A stretch of 64,000 bases of DNA from Lentibacillus daqui. GTDB taxonomy: Bacteria > Bacillota > Bacilli > Bacillales > Amphibacillaceae. The notes below the pieces were generated by a model. The model saw nothing but the letters and a program-made list of their open reading frames with translations. It did not search any database and was not told the DNA's origin. The DNA is taken from positions 2,604,001-2,668,000 of the forward strand of contig NZ_CP114176.1 of NCBI RefSeq assembly GCF_027186265.1, written 5' to 3'. The position numbers and the translations under genes were made by a program. Shown piece after piece: positions 37,501-46,248 of this stretch; position 1 is the stretch's first letter, and each line of letters starts with the position of its first letter.

Positions 37501-38336
37501 CTGTTTAAAGGATTTGAGTTTAACGTTGGTTCACCTTTATCTTTTAAATTCCTTTGCACCAGCTCAATTTCTGTTCTAAACGGCGGTTCATTAAATTTCT
37601 TAAAACTCTCTGTAGTAACAAAAACAGTTGATAATCTGGACCATCCTTCATATTTTTTAAATTCTCCAACGGCAGAAAACAAATTGGGAAATTCACCGTT
37701 AATAACGGTGATTGCGGAATACAGTGCCTCGTCCATCTTCTCTGGGACGTGTAAATTTTCAATTTGCCGTAATACTGACTCTATCTTTTCCCCGTATGCA
37801 TGGGTTACTTCGCTTGTTGCAGTATTGGTAAAACAAGCAATATATAGTGATAATGCATTTAAATTGGCATGAATGGTTTTTACAGATATTTCACCATGCA
37901 ATAAAGTGGCTTCAAATACAAAAAGTGGATGGTAGTTCTTATCCTTTTCCAAAACAGGATAACAAATATAACAACTCTGGTCGTCCACTATTTTACGTAA
38001 TTCTATTATAAATTCTTTTTCAGTTTTATCATTTTTAAAATCTAATGCTGTACTTAGCAATTCTTCCTCATGTCTAGATATGATCTGTTTAATTATTTCA
38101 TTAAGTTTTTTATCCTCTCGATACTCATTTTTCCTACATATGTGGCTTTTTTTACTATTTATTATTTCTGTTAAGTAATTTACTTTCTGTTGTAATAGCC
38201 CCTCTTCCAAACGTTCAGGATTTTCCAACACTTCAATTGAATAATCATAACCTTTTACATCGCGTAAACTGCTTTGCTGAAATTTAATTTCACTCTCGTA
38301 ATTTTGAAAGTATTGTAAAATAGAATGGATATCCAT
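34530..38336 (-). CDS. SF1 helicase - PLD nuclease fusion, type II Mokosh-like (MkoC)
   Basis: 1268 aa. N-terminal 300 residues unassigned. SF1 helicase of the Upf1/DNA2 type (COG1112): Walker A NGPPGTGKTTLL at about 330, DESGQ in LLLVDESGQVLP about 800, GDIMQIAPV about 830, GTVHAFQGQEK about 993, AITRGKEQFIFVG about 1028. A coiled-coil insert lies at about 480-720. The C-terminal PLD nuclease has LHVKLLLVD about 1215 and IIGSHNWLSN. Helicase plus PLD in one chain is the make-up of type II Mokosh antiphage proteins. Visibly more AT-rich than neighbours and alone between metabolic genes, suggesting transfer. Action against phage is inference. Confidence 0.8.
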   Translation of the reverse strand: MDIHSILQYFQNYESEIKFQQSSLRDVKGYDYSIEVLENPERLEEGLLQQKVNYLTEIINSKKSHICRKNEYREDKKLNEIIKQIISRHEEELLSTALDFKNDKTEKEFIIELRKIVDDQSCYICYPVLEKDKNYHPLFVFEATLLHGEISVKTIHANLNALSLYIACFTNTATSEVTHAYGEKIESVLRQIENLHVPEKMDEALYSAITVINGEFPNLFSAVGEFKKYEGWSRLSTVFVTTESFKKFNEPPFRTEIELVQRNLKDKGEPTLNSNPLNSYLLGNNHSVPFDRIKPQNHFHLGSYTDAYSINEKQWHILGALNNSHLLSVNGPPGTGKTTLLKEIIADTIVKKAQQLVGIWDEKWEPTDNGKMYISPMKGKNDHSIVVTSTNNKAVDNIGEELMSEVSYFSQFVKDMAEDDLTIKGLMCARLGKKSNVDQFRRNILEPLINGLKSTDLINYEDKEEQTLTNFNKTIADLESIEQTISTYLQITKDCLNQGLLDKKYGQSRSQEQLEHQKDQLSISMEQLRYKQDEISQKVESHQNNAFARIEEQEMLQKDIFEIENKQKEYYSALEEFHSYSKIKWLSFLPKRKKFFKNYPSELFIRERIEKLDSAYFNKQSRLDKCKQSVLSIQHNIQSLEKEFSEISENYDLLKEQLNKTQANIRLLKRLELVKEQLVQQLKLDLDPEKYDSVYDLIHSNDIIAKKRHVLFKQSLLVIEHYIWKHREEILNNLEYISGKDYLFQPFYSKTQKFHSKKENELRVAWETFFICFPVVTTTLHSFKSTNFHMLEGYIDLLLVDESGQVLPHYLVGPLYRVKRALVVGDIMQIAPVRPTMNNIIEQSNIPEDNWNLFDITKKSAQHYADQNSDVFEIMDKQRVGIILEEHRRCEPAIAAFSNHKVYNNRLKIVKKDNNDKLFGNNLIGIDIRGKQESSNVNKQEATICGKIVKKMIERYGETIKDEIGIITPFKNQKKYLEKIIKDVDIGTVHAFQGQEKKYIIFTSVVNEKLIEFVGGEPNLLNVAITRGKEQFIFVGNFEAALRSGNYLSSLLNMIKKYGAAFSLFNTDLNISDTTYKVEVFQMFAASKIDKPSEFGSFLYEKFPNHVIIGAKSHYYTLINALAKSEKSIDIISPWLASNLINGDQFNRGLTYAMGQENDIHIIFGYNKRRGATLERIESIYHTDVNKKFVDESSYVNAVINLRKKLKGGLEYRPPLHVKLLLVDKQYLIIGSHNWLSNDASQSNAKEEISVILTDKEYIDYVVDYFKL

Positions 38337-38647
38337 GTAAGCACCCCACTTCTACACTTTGGTTTTAATTTTTATAATTCTGACTCTATTCTAACAGAAC
38401 ACCTGTATATAATGCAAAATTTCCCATTTTCAACTGATGTGCGCAAAACGTATAAAGATAATAACTTCAAAATTATCGCGATTTAGCCTATTTTTCATTC
38501 CAAAAGAGATTAAGGGTAAACTAAACGTTCATACCCTTACCACATCGTTTTCACGAATTTTCTTGTCCATGGAAATTTACCACCGGTACTTTTCTAAAAA
38601 ACCGTTTAATTAAGATTGTTTCAACGGAATCCAATAAAGCTAAATGC
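38337..38647. other. Intergenic region, nothing recognised
   Basis: About 310 AT-rich bases upstream of the helicase-nuclease gene. I see no repeat family, RNA or small open frame with a ribosome binding site. Confidence 0.4.
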
Positions 38648-39430
38648 TTAAAACTGCACACTAAAACCTTTAAATTCATGAATTCCTGTACCAAATCTAA
38701 TTAGTTTTTTCTCTCTCAAAAACTTGACCGCTGATTTTACTTCATTTAAAATTTCAGGATCGAGCCCTACTGTATGATGTGAACCAAAAACCTTTGAGGC
38801 ATTCGATAACCCTGCTATTTTCTCCAGTGAATTGACCAAATCAACAGGGTTTGTTGACGGATAAAAAGCATATATTGGTGTCTCATCATAAAGTAAATCT
38901 CCCGTAAACAAATATCGATTTGACTCATCAAAAATGGCTATATGCCCGGGAGAATGCCCTGGCGTATGATAGATAGTTAATATTCGATTCCCTAAATCAA
39001 TTACATCACCGTCTTTTAATAAGCCTGTCGGTTCCCCTTGAAAAGGTTGATATGTATCGGGATTAAAGGTTTCCGGCACAGGTATTGTTATATCCCTGCT
39101 TATATTTTTTCTTATTTGATCGATGGACAAGCCACTGATTCCATTCACTAACCAATCTTGATCACCTTCATGAACATAAATTCTTTCAAATTCTCCATGA
39201 CTTCCAATATGATCAACGTGAACATGGGTAGTAACGACATCAATCGGTAAGTCAGTCAATTGGTCTGTTATTCTTTTTATATGATCAATGCCAAGACCAG
39301 TATCAATCAGTGCCGCTTTTTCCTCTCCCAGTAATAAGAATGAATGCACTTTTTCCCAGTGCCCGTATTCACTAATCGCATATGTATTTTCATTGATTTG
39401 TTGAATGGTAAACCACGGATCCTCCATCAT
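38648..39430 (-). CDS. MBL-fold metallo-hydrolase
   Basis: About 260 aa. Metal motif TTHVHVDHIGSH about 75-86, then HTPGHSPGHIAIFD and GDLLYDETPIY carry the further His and Asp ligands. Close to glyoxalase II-like or SoxH-like single-domain enzymes; substrate unknown. ATG 39430 has GGAG six bases upstream; 39442 is an alternative. A TATAAT at 39450-39455 on the minus strand fits a short leader. Confidence 0.85.
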   Translation of the reverse strand: MMEDPWFTIQQINENTYAISEYGHWEKVHSFLLLGEEKAALIDTGLGIDHIKRITDQLTDLPIDVVTTHVHVDHIGSHGEFERIYVHEGDQDWLVNGISGLSIDQIRKNISRDITIPVPETFNPDTYQPFQGEPTGLLKDGDVIDLGNRILTIYHTPGHSPGHIAIFDESNRYLFTGDLLYDETPIYAFYPSTNPVDLVNSLEKIAGLSNASKVFGSHHTVGLDPEILNEVKSAVKFLREKKLIRFGTGIHEFKGFSVQF

Positions 39431-39582
39431 TAAACACTCCATTTTATTATTATATTGACGAAATTGAAATTCTTGTTCACAGAGAATTACTTCATCATGT
39501 TAACGGTTAACTGACCCTACGCAACTCTTATTAATCCTTTGCAAACAATTTAGCATTCGCATCCCTTAGTTGAATACCTTCA

Positions 39583-40056
39583 CTAATTCCTTTTAACCAT
39601 AGTAATAAAATCAGCAACATCAGTTTTGAACTTGTCTTGCTTTACAAATCCGATTTGTTCATATAAATGAATGGCTCTTTTATTAAACGTTGCGACTGAT
39701 AACCTCATGGGAACTCCCGTGTAGTTTTCTTTTATATATTTAAGAATAAATGTCATAAAGTCATAGCCGTATCCTTTACCTGTATAATCAGGGTGCATAC
39801 CTAGACCTATATCTACAAAGTTATCTTTATATACACCATAATTATTACCAACTGGTATTTGGGCCGATTTCCCTGTACATAGGAAGCCAAAGACCTCACC
39901 CTCATCGTCTGTTATAGCCCGATATGTACCAGCGAGAAATTCTCTCATCCCCTCTTCGTTTACTTCATTGTTATAAAAATCATAGGGGGGCTCATATTTC
40001 CAAGTAAGAATCTTTCTTGCTAAATCTTCGTCCATATTTTTAATGATTAAATTCAT
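39583..40056 (-). CDS. GNAT-family N-acetyltransferase
   Basis: 157 aa. The acetyl-CoA loop is seen as GLGMHPDYTGKGYGYDFM about 88-105 (Q/R-x-x-G-x-G/A type), and FNKRAIHLYEQIGF is motif B. Rim-like or small-molecule acetyltransferase; acceptor not predictable. Monocistronic. Confidence 0.85.
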   Translation of the reverse strand: MNLIIKNMDEDLARKILTWKYEPPYDFYNNEVNEEGMREFLAGTYRAITDDEGEVFGFLCTGKSAQIPVGNNYGVYKDNFVDIGLGMHPDYTGKGYGYDFMTFILKYIKENYTGVPMRLSVATFNKRAIHLYEQIGFVKQDKFKTDVADFITMVKRN

Positions 40057-40229
40057 ACTTTTCTTCTTTTCCTAACCAAAATCGCTTACTTCCGGCACGT
40101 TCATGTCGCACCACTTTTGATATAAAACACGGTTCTCACGACATCTTGATAATCCAAGAAAATCAAGAACAATTCCCCATCCACTTTAACGCATTAGCAT
40201 AATGGGAAACTGTTCACCCTAAACGAACC

Positions 40230-41588
40230 TTATATAACCTTCCCCGGATTCAAAATACCTTTAGGATCGAGTGCTTGTTTAATCGCACGCATGACTTCCA
40301 ATGAAGCGCCATGTTCTTTTTTCGCATATTTTCGTTTGCCGATCCCGACACCATGTTCACCTGTACAAGTACCACCACGAGCAAGGGCATAATTGACAAT
40401 ATGTTCGTTTACGATGTTCGCTTTATCAATATCGGTTTGATCATTTACATCAACCATTAACAAGATGTGGTAATTACCATCACCGACATGGCCGACAATT
40501 CCACCGTCAAGTCCCGATGTTTCTACTGCTTCACGGGCATCTTTTATTGCCCCCGCAAGCTCTGAAATCGGCACACAAACATCGGTTACCATTTGTTTCT
40601 TGCCGGGATTGCCGTGAATATAGGCGTATGCAACGTTATGTCTTGCTTCCCACAACCGGTTTCTGCCCGCCGTATCGGTTTCAAACTCAATATCCTGACA
40701 GTTATGATCCATCACAATCTCCCGGGTAAAATCGACATCCTGCTTAAGCCCTGCTTCATTTCCGTGAAATTCCAAAAAGACGGTTGGCACTTCCTGATAT
40801 TCAGTCTCGCTAAACCAGTTCATTTGTTTAATCGATTGGGCATCCGCCAGTTCGACCCGGGCAATCGGTACACCTGCCTGTAAAATGGCAGTGACCGCTT
40901 CTACTGCATCATCAACACTGTGAAAGGAAGCCCTGGCTGCCATCGTATATTCCGGAATACCATAAACCCGTAATGTTAATTCGGTAAAACAGCCAAGTGT
41001 TCCTTCAGATCCAACGAAAAGACCATTTAAATGATAACCAGATGAAGATTTCGCTGCCAGATTGCCTGTATGAATGATCGATCCATCGGCGAGAACCACT
41101 TCCATATCGCGGACCTGATCACGCATAATCCCATATCGGACAGCCGTTGTGCCACTGGCATTTGTTGCCGCCATCCCGCCAAGCGTGGCATCAGCGCCAG
41201 GGTCAACAGAAAAAAACATGCCATACTTTTTTAGTTCCTTATCAAGCTGTGAACGGGTAACACCAGGCTGCACTTTGACAAGAAAGTCATTTTCCCTTAT
41301 TTCCAAAACCTTGTTCATCAAGGAAAAATCCACAACAATGCTCGATTCATAGGGAATAACATTTCCTTCCAGGCTGGATGCAACACCAAATGGGACAACT
41401 GTCTGCTCGTACTTGTTTGCCAGTTTAATAACGCGACTCACTTCCTCGGCCGTTTCCGGAAAAACAACAACTTCAGGCAAATGTGGTGTATGATAGGATT
41501 CATCACTGCTATGCTGTTCCAATACGGTTTCATTTTTCGTCACGCGATCCGGTGCAAGTTCCTGCTGTAATTCTTCCATTAAATTCAT
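40230..41588 (-). CDS. FAD-linked D-2-hydroxyacid oxidase (GlcD / D-lactate dehydrogenase type)
   Basis: 452 aa. FAD_binding_4 domain about 35-215 with VVPFGVASSLEGNVIP, DPGADATLGGMAATNASGT and GSEGTLGCFTELTLRV. The C-terminal FAD-oxidase domain has GHVGDGNYH (metal and substrate His) and GTCTGEHGVGIGKRKY near the end, both GlcD/DLD signatures. Oxidises glycolate or D-lactate. No GlcE/GlcF partner is adjacent, favouring a single-subunit D-lactate dehydrogenase. Confidence 0.9.
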   Translation of the reverse strand: MNLMEELQQELAPDRVTKNETVLEQHSSDESYHTPHLPEVVVFPETAEEVSRVIKLANKYEQTVVPFGVASSLEGNVIPYESSIVVDFSLMNKVLEIRENDFLVKVQPGVTRSQLDKELKKYGMFFSVDPGADATLGGMAATNASGTTAVRYGIMRDQVRDMEVVLADGSIIHTGNLAAKSSSGYHLNGLFVGSEGTLGCFTELTLRVYGIPEYTMAARASFHSVDDAVEAVTAILQAGVPIARVELADAQSIKQMNWFSETEYQEVPTVFLEFHGNEAGLKQDVDFTREIVMDHNCQDIEFETDTAGRNRLWEARHNVAYAYIHGNPGKKQMVTDVCVPISELAGAIKDAREAVETSGLDGGIVGHVGDGNYHILLMVDVNDQTDIDKANIVNEHIVNYALARGGTCTGEHGVGIGKRKYAKKEHGASLEVMRAIKQALDPKGILNPGKVI

Positions 41589-41691
41589 ATGTAATCTCCC
41601 CTTTAATTTGGAAAAACGAAAAAGCTTTTTATCAGTATGACTTTTTCGAACTATAATACTATTATACTATCACAGTTTTTCCAATGATAAA

Positions 41692-41931
41692 AAACAAAGG
41701 TGCAAGCGTCCGGTTAGCGGCGTACAAACTGGAAGGGTTCTGACGAGATAAAGGAAACATGCCCCTGCAAAAGGGGTATGCCGACGTTGGCCGCAAAGGC
41801 CGTTCTTAGTCGGCCTTCCTTTAACTTACGAACCGATGTTGACTTATCGTAGGAAGAAACCTGAAGTTTGCTAGCCGCTGGGCGCTGGAGCCGGACGGGG
41901 CCTATTCTGGCATAAGCAGAACAGAGCCTGA
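41692..41931. repeat. Dispersed repeat A, copy 3, carrying a repeat-B module
   Basis: Outer parts match 21118-21302. About 65 extra bases at 41765-41832 (ATGCCCCTGC...GGTATGCCGACG, then TTAGTCGGCCTTCCTTT) correspond to the core of repeat B at 10359-10561 in reverse orientation. The stretch 41589-42069 has nothing else. Confidence 0.75.
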
Positions 41932-42069
41932 ATTTTTGTTCTGCTTAATTTCTAAATTACAGCAAAGTTTCTAAATCGGATATTCGCCCAAAATCCTGGT
42001 TTCCTGTACCGTCCCGGGTTTAAATGAATATAGTGACATTGACTAGTTTAAAGGGAGGAACATAAATCA

Positions 42070-42582
42070 ATGGAATCATCAGAGCGCAATCGGCCAAAGC
42101 ATCTCGCTTGGCATGAAACACTGGAAGTACATGAACTTGTTGCCTTTCAATCAATTGGGTTAATGAAATTGAAACATGCGATAGGAGAAGTAAGTGATGA
42201 CATGCTGCGGAATCTTTATCTGCAATGCATTAAGGATATGGAAAATAACTTGAAGGAACTGACTCAATTTTATTCCTTGGCACCTTGTGAAACAGAGGAA
42301 GATGAAGAGGATTTTCGCAATCTTGGGGACGGTTTTTATGCTGGCGACCTATTAGTATTAACAAAAAGTTGTGTCAAGAATTATGGTGCCTCCATCACTG
42401 AAATAGCTACCCCTGTGTTACGAGATACATTAAATAAACATTTGCAAAAAGCGATTGAAACACACGGGAATGTCTTTGCCTATATGTTTGAGAGGGGTGA
42501 ATATCCGGCATATGATTTGAAAAAACTGTTGCAGAATGATTTAAAGAATGCAAATAAAGCCTTGAAAATGGAATATAAATAG
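42070..42582 (+). CDS. CotF-family spore coat protein
   Basis: 170 aa, all-helical. The N-terminal HLAWHETLEVHELVAFQSIGLMKLK is typical of Coat_F/CotF-like proteins (ferritin-like helical pair), with a second helical half from about 95. GGGAGG 9 bases upstream of the ATG. Expected in the spore coat or in sporulating cells; Bacillaceae carry many paralogues of unclear function. Confidence 0.82.
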   Translation: MESSERNRPKHLAWHETLEVHELVAFQSIGLMKLKHAIGEVSDDMLRNLYLQCIKDMENNLKELTQFYSLAPCETEEDEEDFRNLGDGFYAGDLLVLTKSCVKNYGASITEIATPVLRDTLNKHLQKAIETHGNVFAYMFERGEYPAYDLKKLLQNDLKNANKALKMEYK

Positions 42583-42665
42583 CTCTTCCGGATAACAGCA
42601 AAAGCTGGCGAATCAACCCATTTTTAAAAGTGTGATGTGATAAGACCTATGTCGAATATACGATA

Positions 42666-42697
42666 AAAACGGTCCAGCATGGGTGACGGACCGTTTT
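42666..42697. terminator. Bidirectional terminator
   Basis: AAAACGGTCC / GGACCGTTTT with a 12-base loop, between the coat-protein gene and the converging exonuclease gene. Confidence 0.85.
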
Positions 42698-42702
42698 CCT
42701 AT

Positions 42703-43320
42703 TTACATATGTGAGAAATTAATTCGTCTTGGTTGTTTGGATCGTTTCATCCTCGGTGTCTTATACCCATGCTCAAAAATCCGGCCTTTTTCCATTTTAC
42801 AGTGGGCAAGTAGTGAGTCCAGCAGACCACCATGCTGATCAACTGCCTGTTGAAAAATTTTTGCCGCGACCCGAGCATCCTCCAAAGCGTGGTGATGTTC
42901 AAACGTAATCCCGTGATGAACAGCGACTGTATTCAATTTATGATTCATTAGTTCCGGCCATACCCTTCTGGAAATATTTGCAGTACATAAATAATCCATT
43001 GACGGATATGGCATGTTAAAGTAATCCAGCGTATTACGGATTACGCTCATATCAAAACTGGCATTATGGGCGATCACCAGATGATCAGTAAGGTATTCGT
43101 TTAGAGTTGGCCAAATTTCCGCAAATGTTGGCTGGTTTTCAACATCACGACTTGTAATTCCATGTACTTCAATATTGAATGAATTAAATTGCATCAACGG
43201 ATTGATTAACGTATAGTATTCATCGATAATCTCATGTTCATTGGCAACCACAATCCCAACCGCGCACGGACTATGCCGTTTCGCATTCGCCGTTTCAAAA
43301 TCAATCGACGTAAATATCAT
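42703..43320 (-). CDS. DEDDh 3'-5' exonuclease (DnaQ-like)
   Basis: 205 aa. ExoI TSIDFETANA (Asp, Glu), ExoII VIAHNASFDMSVI, and ExoIII HHALEDARVAA (His and Asp) are all present, so it should be catalytic. Stand-alone epsilon-like domain followed by a basic tail (MKRSKQPRRINFSH). Processes 3' ends of DNA or RNA; exact role unknown. GGGGAGG before the ATG. Confidence 0.9.
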   Translation of the reverse strand: MIFTSIDFETANAKRHSPCAVGIVVANEHEIIDEYYTLINPLMQFNSFNIEVHGITSRDVENQPTFAEIWPTLNEYLTDHLVIAHNASFDMSVIRNTLDYFNMPYPSMDYLCTANISRRVWPELMNHKLNTVAVHHGITFEHHHALEDARVAAKIFQQAVDQHGGLLDSLLAHCKMEKGRIFEHGYKTPRMKRSKQPRRINFSHM

Positions 43321-43456
43321 ATGTACCTCCCCTTTGCCTTCATCATATCACAAAACCCTAAGAGTGCGCGTCTAACTTTGCTCACTTATCTGGCTAATTG
43401 CGGTGTGGAAAGCTTTCCCTGCATGAACTCTCAATAAGGATCCCAAATGTAGTTTC

Positions 43457-43540
43457 ATTTTATCGGCGGTTTTGATATCGGCGATTTTCACTAATTTTAT
43501 GGCGGATTGGTGAAATTCATCGGTGATTCCCAAAATTTTC
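43457..43540. repeat. 21-bp degenerate tandem array D5
   Basis: About four units with ATCGGCGG, ATCGGCGA, ATGGCGGA and ATCGGTGA at 15-21-base steps. It lies between the exonuclease gene and the metI leader. Confidence 0.5.
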
Positions 43541-43629
43541 AGGAATGGTATCAATGCTGAAACAAACTTGCCCAACATCGATAGCTATCCCTTTGCACTT
43601 TTTCAGCGTAGTTTTATTGTCTGTCTTGC

Positions 43630-43658
43630 TTGACTTTTCAACCGGAAAATTGTATTGT
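43630..43658 (+). promoter_or_regulatory. Putative promoter of metI
   Basis: TTGACT, 17-base spacer, TATTGT; start about 25 bases before the S-box. Confidence 0.55.
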
Positions 43659-43690
43659 ATGGATTAATATTTAAAATTATATAATTGTTT

Positions 43691-43800
43691 CTTATCCAGA
43701 GAGGTGGAGGGACTGGCCCTTGGAAACCTCGGCAACAGACTTGCGGAATTACAATCCCAGGTACTGTGCCAATTCCAGAAGCGTGATGCTTGAAGATAAG
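43691..43800 (+). promoter_or_regulatory. SAM-I (S-box) riboswitch, metI leader
   Basis: Conserved S-box sequence: CTTATCCAGAGAGGTGGAG at the 5' side, GACTGGCCCT, AAACCTCGGCAACA, and CCAGAAGCGTGATGCTTGAA before the P1 closing strand GATAAG. The 3' P1 region AAGATAAGAAGAG is perfectly complementary to CTCTTCTTATCTT inside the terminator, so SAM binding frees the terminator and switches metI off. Confidence 0.97.
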
Positions 43801-43821
43801 AAGAGTGCCAACGATAATGCA

Positions 43822-43857
43822 ACAGTCTCTTCTTATCTTTAAGTAGAGACTGTTTTT
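43822..43857 (+). terminator. S-box-controlled terminator of metI
   Basis: ACAGTCTCT / AGAGACTGT followed by TTTTT. The loop side carries the antiterminator sequence. Confidence 0.92.
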
Positions 43858-43880
43858 ATTCTTTACCAGGAGATGATGAG

Positions 43881-45002
43881 ATGACTAAGAGAAGTATTGA
43901 AACAAGATTAGCACAACTGGGAAACAACAGTGATGCGTCTACAGGGGCTATTAATCCGCCTATTTATCTGTCAACCGCCTATAAACATCGGGGGCTTAAC
44001 CAGTCAACCGGGTATGATTACACCCGGACAAAAAATCCGACCCGCTATCTATTGGAAGAAGGTATCGCCAATCTGGAAGCGGGTGATCAGGGGTATGCCT
44101 GTAGTTCCGGAATGGCAGCAATTCAGCTAGTGTTTTCGCTGTTTCATTCCGGTGATGAACTCATTGCAACTGAAGATATCTATGGCGGTACATACCGGCT
44201 GCTCGATCATTATGCCGATCACTATCAGATTCAGACGTCTTATAGTGATTTTACCGACCTGGGCCAAACCGAGAGTCTCATCACGAACAACACGAAGGCG
44301 ATTTTAATTGAAACACCGACCAATCCATTGATGCAGGAAGTTGATATCAAACAGATTGCCAAGCTAGCGAAAAAGCATCAGCTATTATTAATTGTGGACA
44401 ATACATTTCTCACCCCGTACTTACAACGCCCATTGGAGCTGGGGGCAGATATTGTGATTCATAGTGCGACCAAATATATCGGCGGGCATAATGATGTGTT
44501 GGCCGGATTGGTGGCAGCAAAGGGTAACGAGCTTTGTGAACAATTAGCAACCATTCACAATGCCTCAGGGGCGGTGCTTTCCCCATTTGATTCATGGTTA
44601 TTAATACGCGGGTTAAAAACTCTTTCGCTAAGGATGGAAAAACATCAGCAAAATGCCAGGGACATTGCTCATTTTTTACGCGAACAGGATGAAGTAGTGG
44701 ATGTGCTTTACCCTGGTAAAGGTGGTATGCTATCGTTCCGTCTCCAACAAAGTGACTGGGTGGATCCTTTTTTACAGCAATTACAATTAATCACATTTGC
44801 CGAAAGTCTAGGAGGTGTGGAAAGTTTTATTACCTATCCGGCAACACAAACCCATGCCGACATACCGATTGAAGAGCGGGTGAAGCGAGGTGTAGACGAT
44901 CGGTTATTACGTTTCTCTGTTGGGATTGAACAGGCAGATGACTTAAAGCAGGATTTAAAACAAGCATTATCCGCTTTAGTCAAAGAACCGCAACTTGGAT
45001 AA
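43881..45002 (+). CDS. metI: Cystathionine gamma-synthase / O-acetylhomoserine thiolyase MetI
   Basis: 373 aa PLP enzyme joining O-acetylhomoserine with cysteine (or sulfide) in methionine synthesis. YDYTRTKNPTRYLLEE, ACSSGMAAIQLV, EDIYGGTYRLL and the PLP lysine block HSATKYIGGHNDV (Lys about 197) are all present. MetI/MetB type rather than MetC. Its usual partner metC is not downstream here; a terminator follows instead. Controlled by the S-box in front. Confidence 0.93.
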   Translation: MTKRSIETRLAQLGNNSDASTGAINPPIYLSTAYKHRGLNQSTGYDYTRTKNPTRYLLEEGIANLEAGDQGYACSSGMAAIQLVFSLFHSGDELIATEDIYGGTYRLLDHYADHYQIQTSYSDFTDLGQTESLITNNTKAILIETPTNPLMQEVDIKQIAKLAKKHQLLLIVDNTFLTPYLQRPLELGADIVIHSATKYIGGHNDVLAGLVAAKGNELCEQLATIHNASGAVLSPFDSWLLIRGLKTLSLRMEKHQQNARDIAHFLREQDEVVDVLYPGKGGMLSFRLQQSDWVDPFLQQLQLITFAESLGGVESFITYPATQTHADIPIEERVKRGVDDRLLRFSVGIEQADDLKQDLKQALSALVKEPQLG

Positions 45003-45081
45003 AGAGAAATTTCTTTCGGTTCTGGTTTTCTCTTAAAATAGGACAGACGGATCCTATCATCAGTTAATACAGAATAAAATT

Positions 45082-45117
45082 AACAGCCTGCAAACATTGG
45101 GTGCAGGCTGTTTTTAT
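45082..45117 (+). terminator. Terminator after metI
   Basis: AACAGCCTGCA / TGCAGGCTGTT with T5. Also usable by the converging ssu operon, whose end is 70 bases away. Confidence 0.85.
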
Positions 45118-45187
45118 ATTGGCGTTTATCCAGTCAGGCAAGCAAACATTAGACTGGCGGTAGTTATTTTTTTAATAATCTCACGCT

Positions 45188-46189
45188 TTACTCTTCAATA
45201 AAACTCTTGTCAACGAAGGCACTAAAATCCGGTTGTTCCTTAAGAAACTGCAAATCGAAGGAAGAATCCCCAAATTCCTGAATCGTATCTTCATCAACGT
45301 CATACACGAAATTCGTGCGTTTCCAGGCGCTTTCCATCACATCACGTTCCATTTTTTGTCCGGTAATGTCATCAATACTTTGAATGGTTATATCAATCGC
45401 TTCGTCCTGATGCTCATTAATATAATCAATAGAAGCTTTATGGGCATCAACCATTTTTTGTACCAATTCCGGATTTTCTTCTTTCAATTCAGAACTAGTT
45501 ACAAACACTGCGGCCGGTAATGTTTCTCCAAACGATACTTCATCGAAATCAAGTAGAACATTTGCCTCTTCCTTCAGTTCCAACATTGATCCCCATGGTT
45601 CCGGAGCTGCGGCAATGTCAACTTCCCCTTTCTCAAACATCGTCGTATATTGGGCTGGTTTGCCAGTAACATGTTTCATCTGGCCGCCAGTTCGGTTTGA
45701 GGTAATCCCCGCTTCCTTCATATAGGTTTCATACTGGACATCATGTGTACAACCTATACCCGGAGTAATAAATGTAGCGTCCTTAATATCATCTACGGTC
45801 TTGATGCCACTGTCTTTTCGGGATAAAACGACGGTTCCACCAGTCGATGAACCTGCAACTACCTCGACGTCCACTCCGGAAATGTAATTATTCATTGCCG
45901 GTCCCGGTCCAACAAGCCCGCCTTGGATTTCCCCGGCTGCCAGTGCGGTCATAAATTCTCCACCATCCGGAAATGTCTGGTATTCTACATCCACATCATC
46001 ACCAAGTTGTTTTTCATATAGCTGTTTTTCAATAGCAACCATTGCCGGTGCGTGATTTAAGTTTGGAAAATAACCGATGACAATTTTCTGTTTATCACCA
46101 GAAGATCCAGATGCAGAGGAATTGCCGCCGCATGCACTTAATAACAATAAAAACGCCCCAATGACGAAAACAGTTAACGTCTTTCTCAT
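45188..46189 (-). CDS. ssuA: Aliphatic sulfonate/taurine-type ABC substrate-binding lipoprotein
   Basis: 333 aa. Lipobox LLLLSAC with Cys20. NMT1/SsuA-like fold: IVIGYFPNLNHAPAMVAIEKQ at the N-terminus of the mature part, GGLVGPGPAMNNY, and a C-terminal helical half. It delivers ligand to the permease next door. Position amid sulfur genes favours sulfonates, but nitrate- and thiamine-precursor-binding relatives look alike, so the symbol is by analogy. Confidence 0.85.
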   Translation of the reverse strand: MRKTLTVFVIGAFLLLLSACGGNSSASGSSGDKQKIVIGYFPNLNHAPAMVAIEKQLYEKQLGDDVDVEYQTFPDGGEFMTALAAGEIQGGLVGPGPAMNNYISGVDVEVVAGSSTGGTVVLSRKDSGIKTVDDIKDATFITPGIGCTHDVQYETYMKEAGITSNRTGGQMKHVTGKPAQYTTMFEKGEVDIAAAPEPWGSMLELKEEANVLLDFDEVSFGETLPAAVFVTSSELKEENPELVQKMVDAHKASIDYINEHQDEAIDITIQSIDDITGQKMERDVMESAWKRTNFVYDVDEDTIQEFGDSSFDLQFLKEQPDFSAFVDKSFIEE

Positions 46190-46248
46190 TTAAAGTCCCC
46201 TCTCTTTGTGTGGTTATCATGTTTTTTCGATGTTCATCCTAAAATCTA

